From: UBA7672 sp044224605
GTDB taxonomy: Bacteria; Pseudomonadota; Alphaproteobacteria; Caulobacterales; Hyphomonadaceae
Reading direction: 5' to 3'
Assembly: GCA_044224605.1 (NCBI GenBank)
Contig: JBGAKC010000027.1
Location: 1-64,000 of the forward strand
Length of the DNA: 64,000 nucleotides
Of this stretch, positions 26,506 through 34,603 are shown one piece after another. The translations under genes were made by a program, and so were the position numbers. How positions within the stretch are numbered: the first letter of the stretch is position 1; the number at the start of each line of letters is the position of its first letter. The notes beneath the pieces were generated by a model. It was not told where the DNA came from. It saw only the letters and a list, made by a program, of their open reading frames with translations, and made no database searches.

Positions 26506-27952
26506 AAACAACATGACCCGTGGCGTGTCCGCGGGCGCCCTGGCCGTCCTCGCTTCGGCGTGCGGTCACCTCCCCATCGCAGAACCGGCGTTCGACGCCA
26601 TGGCGGCCAAACGCGCCGGCATGCCGAACGACTGGACCGTCGCCCCGATGACGGGCGACGCCTCCGCGATCATCGCTGACTACTCGGTGTTCGGCGATGC
26701 GCAACTTGTCGCCTACGTGCAGGAAGCGCTCGAGAACAACCGCACCCTCCGCGCCGCCATCGAAAGCGTGCGCCAGTCCGAATTGGCGCTGCAGTCGACG
26801 CGCTCGGGCCTGTTCCCGAAAGTGAACGCATCGGCCGGCGTCACGTCGACATCTGATGCCGACAACATCAACACAGACAACAAGGTCTACTCCTTCGCAT
26901 TCGGCGCCACCTACAACGTCGACATCATGGGCGACCTCAACGCCTCGATCCAGGCGTCGGCCGCCGGCCTGCGCTCGACGGAGGCGACCTACGAACAGAC
27001 CCGCCGCCAGATCGCAGCCAGCGTCGCCCGCGCCTACTTCGCGGTAATCGAACAGCAACTCCAGCTCGACCTCGACCGAAAGTCGATCGAGCGCCAGCGC
27101 CAGACCTTCCGCATCACGCAGACCCGCTTCGATGCCGGCTCGATCGCCCGCGACGAACTGGTGCTCGGTGAATCGAACCTTGCCCAGGCCGAAGATGCGG
27201 TGATCGCGTCCGAGGCCTCGGTCCGCTCCGCCGTCCGCGCGCTCGAACTCGCGCTTGGCCGCTTCCCGCAAAACAAGCTCGCTATCCAGGGCACGCTGCC
27301 GGAGCCGCCGATCGCACCGCCGCTCGGCCTGCCGGAACTCACCATCCGTTCGCGCCCCGACGTGGTCGCGGCCGAGCTGAACATGATCCAGACCTTCGCC
27401 AACACTCGCATCGCGGAAATGGCGCCGTGGCCGAACCTCGACGCCAGCCTGTCGCTCGGCCTGCAGAATGCTACGCTCAACACGACTGACGGGCTGTTCG
27501 ACTTTGACGACCTCGCCTTCTCGATCGGCGCCTCGCTCGCGCAGGTGATCTTCGACGGCGGCGCGGTCGATGCCCGCGTCAAGACAGCCAACTCGCAACA
27601 GCGCGCCGCGCTGGAGCGCTACGGCCAGACCATCATCAACGCCTATGGCGACATCGTCGGCTCGCTCGACCAGTTCAACACGCTGGGCTCGCGCAACGTG
27701 GCGCTGCAGAAGGCGTCGAACGCTGCGCAGGAAGTGCTCCGCCTCGGCGAACTGAAATACCAGGAAGGTTCAGAAAGCCTGCTCAACCTGTTCACCGTGC
27801 GCACCAGCGCCGAGAACGCCGAGAGCGCGCTGATCGCCAACCGCCGCGCCCGCCTCGAGCAGTGGATCACCCTGCACACGGCGCTCGGCGGCAACCCGAC
27901 CAGGTCCACCCCGATCGCCACCCCGGCCTCCACGGCCAACGGCAAGCAGTAA
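26498..27952 (+). CDS. Outer-membrane efflux lipoprotein, NodT/OprM family
   Basis: TolC-like outer-membrane factor of 484 aa completing the MacA-MacB pump. The N-terminus is a lipoprotein signal with lipobox ending LASAC (start at 26498, or an ATG at 26513 that keeps the signal). Two OEP repeats are visible: ENNRTLRAAIESVRQSE to QLQLDLDRKSIERQRQ, and SRPDVVAAELNMIQTFA to RRARLEQWITLHTALGG. The TRFDAGSIARDELVLGES and LKYQEGSESLLNLF repeats are the family hallmark. The start overlaps the permease end, and a strong terminator lies 25 bases after the stop. Confidence 0.94.
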   Translation: MIKNNMTRGVSAGALAVLASACGHLPIAEPAFDAMAAKRAGMPNDWTVAPMTGDASAIIADYSVFGDAQLVAYVQEALENNRTLRAAIESVRQSELALQSTRSGLFPKVNASAGVTSTSDADNINTDNKVYSFAFGATYNVDIMGDLNASIQASAAGLRSTEATYEQTRRQIAASVARAYFAVIEQQLQLDLDRKSIERQRQTFRITQTRFDAGSIARDELVLGESNLAQAEDAVIASEASVRSAVRALELALGRFPQNKLAIQGTLPEPPIAPPLGLPELTIRSRPDVVAAELNMIQTFANTRIAEMAPWPNLDASLSLGLQNATLNTTDGLFDFDDLAFSIGASLAQVIFDGGAVDARVKTANSQQRAALERYGQTIINAYGDIVGSLDQFNTLGSRNVALQKASNAAQEVLRLGELKYQEGSESLLNLFTVRTSAENAESALIANRRARLEQWITLHTALGGNPTRSTPIATPASTANGKQ

Positions 27953-27976
27953 GCTTCACCTGATCCGACAAGCGAG

Positions 27977-28013
27977 CCGCCCCGGAACTCAACTTCCGGG
28001 GCGGTTTCCTTTT
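27977..28013 (+). terminator. Intrinsic terminator of the MacAB-OMF operon
   Basis: An 11-base perfect stem, CCGCCCCGGAA with TTCCGGGGCGG, closes over a six-base loop (CTCAAC). It is followed by TTTCCTTTT. It ends the four-gene efflux operon. Confidence 0.92.
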
Positions 28014-28110
28014 GCGGCGCAGCGAATTCCCCCGGTTGACCCGGATCGCGGGCGCAATAGTCTCCGCGCCGATCCCATGAGGGGCCAATATTCCAGACAG
28101 GACGGGTGAC

Positions 28111-29928
28111 ATGAGACAGTTACTGCTGTGCGGGGCGGCTATCGGCACGCTGCTGCTATCGGCATGCGGCGGCGCAGGAAGCGATGCGAAAGCCAAGCCG
28201 GACGCCGCGACCTTCCTCGCCAACGCCGAAAAGGAACTCTCCGACTTCTCCGACTACGCCGCGCGCGTCGCCTGGGTGAACGCCAACTTCATCACCGACG
28301 ACACCGACTGGCTCAACGCCCGCGCCGGTTCGGAAGGCACGATGCTGCAGGTCCGCCTCGCCAACGCGACCAAGGACTACGCCGACGCAAAGCTCACGCC
28401 CGACCAGCAGCGCAAGATGACCATCCTCCGCGCCGGCATCGTGATGCCCTCGCCCTCCTCCGGCACGCCGGAAGAGCAGAAGGCCGTCGCCGACGAACTC
28501 GCGAAGATCACCACCGATCTCCAGTCCACCTACGGCAAGGGCAAGTTCACGATCGATGGCAAGGAGCTGAACCTCGAAGAGCTCTCCGAGATCATCGCCA
28601 AGTCGCGCGACCCGAAGAAGCTGCAGCAGGCCTGGGAAGGCTGGCACACCATCTCCCCGCCGATGAAGGCCGAATACGCCCGCATGGTCGAGATCGGCAA
28701 CAAGGGCGCCAAGGAACTCGGCTTCTCCGACATCGCCGACATGTGGCTCGCCAACTACGACATGCCCTCGAAGGACATGGAAGCCACGGTCGAGAAGCTG
28801 TGGGGTCAGGTGAAGCCGCTCTACGACGACCTGCACTGCTACACCCGCGCCAAGCTCAACGCCAAATACGGCGATGCTGTCCAACCGAAAACCGGCCCGA
28901 TCCGCGCCGACCTTCTTGGCAACATGTGGGCGCAGGACTGGGGCAACATCTACGATATCGTCGCCCCCGAGGCCTCGAACCCCGGCTACAATCTCAGCGA
29001 CGTCCTCGTCGCCAAGAAGTTCGACCCCATCAAGATGGTGAAGACCGGCGAGGGCTTCTACACCTCGCTCGGCCTGCCGCCTCTGCCGGAAACCTTCTGG
29101 CAGCGCTCGCTCATCACGCGCCCGCGTGACCGCGAAGTCGTCTGCCACGCCTCGGCCTGGGACATCGACAACCTCGACGACATCCGCATCAAGATGTGCA
29201 CGCAGGTGAACGCGGAGGACTTCTCCACCGTTCACCACGAACTCGGCCACAACTTCTACCAGCGCGCCTACAAGAACCAGGACTTCCTGTTCAAGAACGG
29301 CGCGAATGACGGCTTCCACGAAGCGATCGGCGACTTCATCGCCCTTTCCGTCACGCCGGAATATCTCAAGCAGCTCGGCCTCATCACGAAAGTCCCGTCG
29401 GCCGACGCCGACACCGGCCTCCTGATGGACCGCGCGCTCGAGAAGGTCGCCTTCCTGCCCTTCGCGCTGAAGGTCGACAAATGGCGCTGGCAGGTCTTCC
29501 GCGGCCAGACCACGCCTGAGCAGTACAACCAGGCCTGGTGGGACCTCGGCAAGCAATACCAGGGCATTGTGGCCCCGGGCCCGCGTCCGGCCGACGCCTT
29601 CGACCCCGGCGCCAAATTCCACATCCCGGGCAACACGCCGTATCTGCGCTACTTCCTGTCGTTCATCCTGCAGTTCCAGTTCCAGAAGGCCGCCTGCGAA
29701 CAGGCCGGCTGGACGGGTCCGCTGCACCGCTGCTCGATCTACGGCAACAAGGACGTCGGCGCGAAGTTCGCGAAGATGCTCGAAATGGGCGCCAGCAAGC
29801 CCTGGCCCGACGCGCTCGAAGCCTTCACCGGCACGCGCGAGATCGACGGCTCCGCCCTCGTCTCCTACTTCGCTCCGCTCCAGACGTGGCTGAAGGAACA
29901 GAACAAGGGCCAGCAGTGCGGCTGGTAA
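28111..29928 (+). CDS. M2-family peptidyl-dipeptidase (bacterial ACE-like) lipoprotein
   Basis: Zinc metallopeptidase of 605 aa of the angiotensin-converting-enzyme family, removing C-terminal dipeptides in the periplasm. The N-terminus is a lipoprotein signal with lipobox near LLLSAC. Zinc ligands are H376 and H380 in HHELGHNFY with catalytic E377, and the third ligand E404 in GFHEAIGDF. Other M2 blocks are WLANYDMPSKDMEATV, LPPLPETFWQRS and WWDLGKQYQGIV. Length matches bacterial ACE enzymes known from Xanthomonas and Caulobacter relatives. It is monocistronic with a terminator after it. Confidence 0.94.
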   Translation: MRQLLLCGAAIGTLLLSACGGAGSDAKAKPDAATFLANAEKELSDFSDYAARVAWVNANFITDDTDWLNARAGSEGTMLQVRLANATKDYADAKLTPDQQRKMTILRAGIVMPSPSSGTPEEQKAVADELAKITTDLQSTYGKGKFTIDGKELNLEELSEIIAKSRDPKKLQQAWEGWHTISPPMKAEYARMVEIGNKGAKELGFSDIADMWLANYDMPSKDMEATVEKLWGQVKPLYDDLHCYTRAKLNAKYGDAVQPKTGPIRADLLGNMWAQDWGNIYDIVAPEASNPGYNLSDVLVAKKFDPIKMVKTGEGFYTSLGLPPLPETFWQRSLITRPRDREVVCHASAWDIDNLDDIRIKMCTQVNAEDFSTVHHELGHNFYQRAYKNQDFLFKNGANDGFHEAIGDFIALSVTPEYLKQLGLITKVPSADADTGLLMDRALEKVAFLPFALKVDKWRWQVFRGQTTPEQYNQAWWDLGKQYQGIVAPGPRPADAFDPGAKFHIPGNTPYLRYFLSFILQFQFQKAACEQAGWTGPLHRCSIYGNKDVGAKFAKMLEMGASKPWPDALEAFTGTREIDGSALVSYFAPLQTWLKEQNKGQQCGW

Positions 29929-29982
29929 TCCGGGACCGCCGGGCGCCTGCCCGGCAGTCGCCGCACAGCAGCGAGTGAGTAC

Positions 29983-30012
29983 AAACGCCGCTCCGGAAAC
30001 GGGGCGGCGTTT
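29983..30012 (+). terminator. Intrinsic terminator after the M2 peptidase gene
   Basis: A 12-base stem AAACGCCGCTCC/GGGGCGGCGTTT with one T-G wobble closes over GGAAAC and runs into TTTTT. It lies 55 bases after the stop. Confidence 0.88.
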
Positions 30013-30040
30013 TTCTGCAGCATCCGTGCGTACGCACTTG

Positions 30041-30082
30041 TCCTTCGACGGACGCACGTGTTCCACGTGCTGCTCAGGATGA
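30041..30082. repeat. REP-like hairpin element (TCCTTCGA...TCAGGATGA type)
   Basis: The ends TCCTTCGA and CTCAGGATGA flank a perfect inner hairpin, GCACGTG-TTC-CACGTGC. This end-sequence pair is a common intergenic repeat type in alphaproteobacteria. It directly precedes the element at 30114-30173; together they fill most of the gap between the M2 peptidase terminator and the VOC gene. Confidence 0.65.
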
Positions 30083-30113
30083 GCGCTACAGGGCCACCAG
30101 CCTCGCCTTAGCG

Positions 30114-30173
30114 CTCATGGTGAGCAGCCGCGCAGAGCGCGGCGTCCCTCGAACCACGAGCGCGTGCTCACCA
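30114..30173. repeat. 60-base structured intergenic repeat, copy A
   Basis: Ends TGGTGAGCA (30118) and TGCTCACCA (30165) are exact inverted repeats; inside is a second hairpin GCCGCGC-AGA-GCGCGGC. A related copy is at 32830-32891, where the outer arms and the ACCACGAG block are kept but the inner stem has different bases that still pair. No gene is supported within it. Confidence 0.7.
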
Positions 30174-30231
30174 TCCCAGCTACTCCAATCGAACAGTTGC
30201 CCGACACCGCGCTTAGGCACATTCTCGCCCC

Positions 30232-30636
30232 ATGCCCGCCTTCATCGACCATATCTCGATCCCCGTCGCCGACTTCGACAAGTCCGCCGCCTTCTACGAC
30301 GCCGTCCTCGCTACGCTCGGCATGGCTCGCCGCAAGCAGAACGACATCGGCCTCGGCTACGGCCCGCCCGAGACCGCCGCGCCCATCTTCTGGATCATCG
30401 CCCACAAGCCCGGCTCGGCCGCCGCCGGCCTCGGCCTCCACATCAGCTTCCGCGCGAAGGACCGCGCCGAAGTCCACGCCTTCCACGAAACCGCCCTCCG
30501 CCATGGCGGCGCGGATGCAGGCGCTCCCGGCGTCCGCCTCCACTACACCGCCGGCTTCTACGGCTGCTTCATCCTCGATCCCGATGGTTTCAAGATTGAA
30601 GCCGTGGTGAGGGAGGCGCTGCCTCCCCGCGACTAG
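30232..30636 (+). CDS. VOC (glyoxalase/bleomycin resistance fold) protein
   Basis: A 134-aa protein of the vicinal oxygen chelate family. The start FIDHISIPVADFDKSAAFYD gives the first beta-alpha unit with the His metal ligand, and the C-terminal unit ends LHYTAGFYGCFILDPDGFKIE with the usual Tyr/Glu. The function of such single-domain VOC proteins is not predictable (lyase, isomerase or antibiotic binding). A second paralogue lies at 53027-53413 with the same ending pattern. It appears monocistronic. Confidence 0.85.
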   Translation: MPAFIDHISIPVADFDKSAAFYDAVLATLGMARRKQNDIGLGYGPPETAAPIFWIIAHKPGSAAAGLGLHISFRAKDRAEVHAFHETALRHGGADAGAPGVRLHYTAGFYGCFILDPDGFKIEAVVREALPPRD

Positions 30637-30663
30637 CTGGAAGCGGACTTTCAAGTCCGCGTT

Positions 30664-30751
30664 CCCGGCGAAGGCGGGGATCCAGGCTTGCAATGGAAAG
30701 CCGGCGAAGCCGCCCGAATCCCCTCAATCACTAGACCCCCGCCTTCGCGGG
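30664..30751. repeat. Inverted-repeat intergenic element (GCGAAGGCGGGG type)
   Basis: The left arm CGGCGAAGGCGGGGATCCA (from 30667) and right arm TAGACCCCCGCCTTCGCGGG (30732-30751) are imperfect inverted repeats about 45 bases apart. Sequences of this kind recur between genes in many caulobacters and sphingomonads. It lies between the VOC gene and the PHP hydrolase gene. Confidence 0.6.
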
Positions 30752-30822
30752 AGATACGGCGGAGAGGCTGTTGGTTCTGTCATGCAGCCCACCTACTGTG
30801 CCGCGACACGGGAGAGAGACTC

Positions 30823-32334
30823 ATGCGGCACATCCTCATCGCAGCAGCGCTCGCTCTCGCGGCCTGTACGTCCGCCCCCGAGCCCGCGTCCGCCCCGATC
30901 ATCCTCTCCGGCGACATCACCCGCGTCGATCACCAGACCTATCGGGAGATCCCCTTCACGGTCCCGCCGGGCACGCGGCAGATCGACATCGACTTCACTT
31001 ACGACAAGACCAACCGCACCGTCATCGACATCGGCCTGCGCGACCCGCAGGGCCAACGCGGCTGGAGCGGCGGCAACAAGTCCCAGATCCACATCAGCGA
31101 ATACATGACCACGCCATCCTATCGCTTGGGCAAGATCCAGCCCGGCGAATGGAAGCTCGTGCTCGGCATTCCCAACATCCGCGAAGGCCAGACCTCGCAT
31201 TACGAAGCGAAGGTGACGTTCAGCCGCGAGCGCGGCTCTTGGGACGACACCCGTATCGCCTTCCCCGACAAGCGCCCGTCTGCGGCTGCCGGCTGGTTCC
31301 GTGGCGATTTCCACATGCACACCGGCCACTCCGACGGCTCGTGCAACAACAATGGCGAGCGCGGCCCCTGTCCCGTGATGGAAACGCTCGAAGCCGCTCA
31401 CGACGCCGGGCTCGACTTCGCCGCCATCACCGACCACAACACGATTTCGCAGCTGGACGACACCCGGCTGGTGCAGGGCAAATACCCCCGCACCCTCCTC
31501 ATTCCCGGCATGGAAGTCACCACCTTCTACGGCCACGCCAACGCCATCGGCGTCACCGACTTCGTCGACTTCCAGCTCGGCTCCCCCCGCCTCCCCACGC
31601 TCGGCAAGCTCTTCGACGAACTCAACGCACAGGGCGCCATCCTCTCAATCAACCATCCATCCCTGCCCTCCGGCGAAGTCTGCATGGGCTGCGGCTGGAC
31701 GGCGAAGGACACGGACTGGTCCCGCGTCACCGCCATTGAAGTGATCAACGGCTCCACGCTCCGCACCGGCGGCGCCGAAGGCCCCACCTCCGGCATCCGC
31801 TTCTGGGACAATCTCCTGAAACAGGGCTACCGCCTCACCGCCATCGGCGGCAGCGACAACCACGACGCCACCGACCGCGCCGGCGAGAAGCAAGCCCCCA
31901 TCGGAAAGCCAACCACGGTCGTCTACGCCAGCGAGCTCAGCACCAAAGGGATCATCGAAGGCGTGAAGTCCGGTCGCGCTTTCATAGACGTGGCGGGGCT
32001 GCCAGGCATCATGCTGGACATGGAGGGGTCTGTCGGCTCAACCTACGCCGTCATGGGCGAGACGCTTGCTCTGGCGTCCGCTCAATCCGCCACGATCACG
32101 GTCGCTCACTCTCCCATGCCCGGTGATCCGAAGCTCACGCTGGTGACTCACAACGTCACCATCACGCCTCCGTCCCCCGCCGCTCCATCTGCTCGCCCGC
32201 CGGCTCGCCTGCTTACCCGGACGAGCGTTACACTGAATGACGGGGCCGCCTCCGGCTACCTCCGCCCCGAACTCCGCGACGCCTCCGGCAAACTCCTCCT
32301 TCTGGGCAACCCGATCTACTTCCGTGCGGATTGA
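30823..32334 (+). CDS. CehA/McbA-type PHP-domain metallohydrolase, lipoprotein
   Basis: Exported 503-aa PHP phosphoesterase-fold hydrolase. The ATG at 30823 has GGAGAGAG upstream, and the N-terminus MRHILIAAALALAACTS is a lipoprotein signal; the longer frame from 30688 lies within a repeat. After a beta-sandwich N-domain the PHP metal motifs appear: H164 and H166 in FHMHTGHSDGSC, AITDHNTISQ, GMEVTTFYGHANAIG, and GGSDNHDATDRAG. The family includes carbaryl hydrolase CehA and McbA, but most members act on unknown phosphate or carboxyl esters. Confidence 0.87.
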   Translation: MRHILIAAALALAACTSAPEPASAPIILSGDITRVDHQTYREIPFTVPPGTRQIDIDFTYDKTNRTVIDIGLRDPQGQRGWSGGNKSQIHISEYMTTPSYRLGKIQPGEWKLVLGIPNIREGQTSHYEAKVTFSRERGSWDDTRIAFPDKRPSAAAGWFRGDFHMHTGHSDGSCNNNGERGPCPVMETLEAAHDAGLDFAAITDHNTISQLDDTRLVQGKYPRTLLIPGMEVTTFYGHANAIGVTDFVDFQLGSPRLPTLGKLFDELNAQGAILSINHPSLPSGEVCMGCGWTAKDTDWSRVTAIEVINGSTLRTGGAEGPTSGIRFWDNLLKQGYRLTAIGGSDNHDATDRAGEKQAPIGKPTTVVYASELSTKGIIEGVKSGRAFIDVAGLPGIMLDMEGSVGSTYAVMGETLALASAQSATITVAHSPMPGDPKLTLVTHNVTITPPSPAAPSARPPARLLTRTSVTLNDGAASGYLRPELRDASGKLLLLGNPIYFRAD

Positions 32335-32372
32335 ACGAAGCCAGTTCGCAGCCGCACCCGTCACAGCCAAAC

Positions 32373-32433
32373 CGTAGCGTGCATCTTGATGCACCTTTGC
32401 GCCACGCCATGGCGCATATAGATGCGCCCTACG
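32373..32433. repeat. Inverted repeat with 23-base arms
   Basis: The left arm starts CGTAGCGTGCATCTTG and the right arm ends TAGATGCGCCCTACG. The arms are imperfect inverted copies separated by 15 bases, able to form a long hairpin 39 bases after the PHP hydrolase stop. No U-tract follows, so it reads as an intergenic repeat more than a terminator. Confidence 0.65.
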
Positions 32434-32829
32434 CAGTCAGGCCGTGGGATGGAGGTGCTGCAAATTCGTAGGACGGCCGAAAATCTTCGCCAGTGATTTC
32501 ATACGGCTAGCTGAAAAGATCGTGGGATAGAGCTTCCCAGAACTGGCCGGGGTCCGGACCGCCGCACAATCGCACCCATGACACAGGCACGAACACGCGC
32601 AAACGGGGTAGGCTCCCCATCGCTTCCTCAGCGCTGACTGACACCGATGCTGCGCGTGCTCGTCGAGCTTGTGCTGAACGTCGTCTCTTCTTTCCGGATG
32701 GACCCCAGCCGTCTTCCCACTGAATGCCACAGCGATGCGCCGCCTCAGGCCCTGCCCGAAGCGAAGACCGACACTCAACAACGGGAAACTGAGACAGTCG
32801 CCGCAAGCGACCACGACTGCCCCTCAGCC

Positions 32830-32891
32830 CTCATGGTGAGTAGCATGGGCGAAAGCCATGCGCCCGTCGCACCACGAGAGCGTGCTCACCA
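32830..32891. repeat. 62-base structured intergenic repeat, copy B
   Basis: This is the partner of copy A at 30114-30173. It has outer arms TGGTGAGTA and TGCTCACCA, an inner stem GCATGG/CCATGC in place of GCCGCGC/GCGCGGC, and a shared ACCACGAG block. Pairing is conserved while bases differ. Confidence 0.7.
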
Positions 32892-32930
32892 CCGCCAGCC
32901 ACACGCCGGCGCAACCCAGGGACTTTTCTC

Positions 32931-33091
32931 CTCTCCCGAGCGGGGGAGGCGCAACGCGCACTGAACACCGGTCATCGCTGACCGGGTGGGGGACCGCCCT
33001 CATCTTCAGCGCAAACCGCAACACCGTCCCCCACCTGGACCGTGCACGCGCCAACGCCTGCGCACGTCCATCCTCCCCCGCTCGGGGGAGG
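32931..33091. repeat. Paired GC-rich palindromes
   Basis: The left unit CTCCCGAGCGGGGGAG (32933-32948) is an imperfect hairpin and the right unit (33072-33091) a perfect one, CCTCCCCCG-CT-CGGGGGAGG. They bracket about 120 bases containing GGGTGGGGGACCG and CGTCCCCCACCT, which are themselves complementary, so the whole block can fold on itself. Typical of non-coding dispersed repeats. Confidence 0.55.
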
Positions 33092-33170
33092 ATCACACCC
33101 GCCCCCGTCTAACCGGCGCACTCAACTGAGAATCAGAAACCCGCCCACCGGCGGGAACGCGCCCGCGCGC

Positions 33171-34451
33171 CTAGCCGCACACCAGGTCTTCGACATCGGG
33201 CTCCGGCGCGCATGCCCGGCTCGGCGTCTCGCCCGGCCCGCCCTTCACGAACACATCGACCCGGCGCTGGTTCGAGCAGTTCTGGTTGTCATCGAGCCCG
33301 TCGAGCTCGCCCACCCCGGCCGCATCCACCACATTGAGGCCTTTTGTCCGCAGGAAGTCCGCCACCACCGTCGCGCGCTGGCCGCCAAGCGCCGAATTGT
33401 AAACCGACGTTCCGCGCGTGTCGGCATAGCCGCGAACGATCAGTTCCTTGCCCGCAAACGCCGCGCTGAACTGCTCGAGCTCGCCCTCGAGCGCCTTGCG
33501 CGAAGCCACCGTCAGCTTCGAACCCGCCGTGCAGAACCACGCATGCATCGCGCGATCGCCCACCGGAACCGGCGCGGCCGCCGGAGCGGGCGCCGCCTCG
33601 GGCGCAACTGCCTTCGACGTCTCCGGCGCAGCTTCCGGGATCGGCCCCTTGGGCGTCAGGTCCACGGCCCGATCACCGAACGGATCAGGCGGCGGCAGCG
33701 GCGCTGGTGTCGGCGCAGCCGCAGGCAAAGCGATCGGTTCGTTCATCGCCGACTGCACGCCGACGATCTGGTTGTCCTGCTGCTGTCCGCCCCGCAGCAA
33801 CCACAGCAGCAGCAACATCACGACCGCAGCGCCCAGCATCACGCCGACGAAATCATCCTGGTTGAACCCGCGCTCGCGCGGCGGCTCATCGCTGCCAGCT
33901 CCGCCTCCTCCACCTCCGCCCGAACGCGGGGGCGGCATCTTCTCGGCGAGCAAGGGCGGTGGTGGCGGTGTTTCCGCTTTCGGCGCGGGAGCCGGCGGGG
34001 CCGGCGGCGCGTCGATCACATCGGCCGCGGTCGCAGCCCCACTCACCAGCACGAGCGAAGATGTCCTCGCCGCCTTGCGGCGCCACGCCTCCTCGCGCTT
34101 CAGGTCCTGGTATTTCACTTCAATGGGCTCGCTCGCCGCGATCTCAGGCTGCGAGGCGACCACATGCAGCGCCGCTCGCTTCGGCGGCGGAGGCGGCGCG
34201 ACAGCTGCCTCAAACGGCGCCGGGCTCGCGGCCCTGACAGGCTTCGTCCCGAACCGGTCGACCGGCGCGGCCTTGGCGACCCGCCCGCCTCCGGCGAATG
34301 CATCGCCCCGGATCGCGGATTTCACATTGCCGAAATGGTCGACCACGCCCGCGCGTCCGGCATGGGCGGCGAACCGGTCCCTGCCGGGGCCGTCCTTCGC
34401 CGCTGCGCCGCGCGGGGCGAACCGGTCGTTGAAGGTGGGAGTCTGACCCAT
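33171..34451 (-). CDS. Inner-membrane protein with C-terminal OmpA-like domain
   Basis: A 426-aa protein starting at 34451 with GAGGAG just upstream. There is no signal peptide; residues 1-200 are low-complexity, with several RF/HF-type motifs (NDRFAPR, RDRFAAH, VDHFGN, VDRFGTK) and Pro- and Gly-runs. One transmembrane helix lies at about 201-220 (FVGVMLGAAVVMLLLLWLL). After a Pro/Ala linker comes an OmpA-like peptidoglycan-binding domain at about 302-402 (IVRGYADTRGTSVYNSALGG; NQRRVDVFV). The likely topology is cytoplasmic N-terminus and periplasmic OmpA domain gripping the cell wall. Role unknown; the design recalls envelope-tethering or motor-anchor proteins. Confidence 0.8.
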   Translation of the reverse strand: MGQTPTFNDRFAPRGAAAKDGPGRDRFAAHAGRAGVVDHFGNVKSAIRGDAFAGGGRVAKAAPVDRFGTKPVRAASPAPFEAAVAPPPPPKRAALHVVASQPEIAASEPIEVKYQDLKREEAWRRKAARTSSLVLVSGAATAADVIDAPPAPPAPAPKAETPPPPPLLAEKMPPPRSGGGGGGGAGSDEPPRERGFNQDDFVGVMLGAAVVMLLLLWLLRGGQQQDNQIVGVQSAMNEPIALPAAAPTPAPLPPPDPFGDRAVDLTPKGPIPEAAPETSKAVAPEAAPAPAAAPVPVGDRAMHAWFCTAGSKLTVASRKALEGELEQFSAAFAGKELIVRGYADTRGTSVYNSALGGQRATVVADFLRTKGLNVVDAAGVGELDGLDDNQNCSNQRRVDVFVKGGPGETPSRACAPEPDVEDLVCG

Positions 34452-34500
34452 CTTCTCCTCGATCCCGGCCGGGACTTCTCCACAGCCGTGTCTCACTACG

Positions 34501-34539
34501 GGTCATACCGGTCGGACACGCCCCGGGGCAAGTATGACC
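34501..34539. promoter_or_regulatory. Inverted repeat upstream of the OmpA-like gene
   Basis: GGTCATAC (34501-34508) and GTATGACC (34532-34539) are exact inverted repeats separated by 23 bases. They lie 50 bases upstream of the OmpA-like start, in the gap shared with dapE. They could form a hairpin or a spaced operator. Function is unassigned. Confidence 0.35.
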
Positions 34540-34603
34540 GGGGAAATGACAGATCGGACAGCCTTGCTTCCCAGCACTACCGGGCCGGGCTAAACCCCCC
34601 GCC

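Larger units (their letters stand above)
32335..33170. other. Repeat-rich intergenic region without a supported gene
   Basis: An 836-base stretch between the PHP hydrolase and the convergent OmpA-like gene. It holds an inverted repeat (32373-32433), a structured repeat (32830-32891) and a pair of GC-rich palindromes (32931-33091). Between 32434 and 32823 the composition is more mixed, and open frames up to 125 codons show no domain, no ribosome site and no genome-like codon bias, so none is called. It may contain decayed sequence. Confidence 0.7.

Noticed and set aside
28156..30066. 636-codon minus-strand frame opposite the M2 peptidase
   Set aside because: Shadow frame; it also runs through the plus-strand terminator, and no domain is seen.
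32437..32814. 125-codon minus-strand frame in the repeat island
   Set aside because: No ribosome site, no recognisable domain, Cys/Arg-rich composition unlike neighbouring genes.
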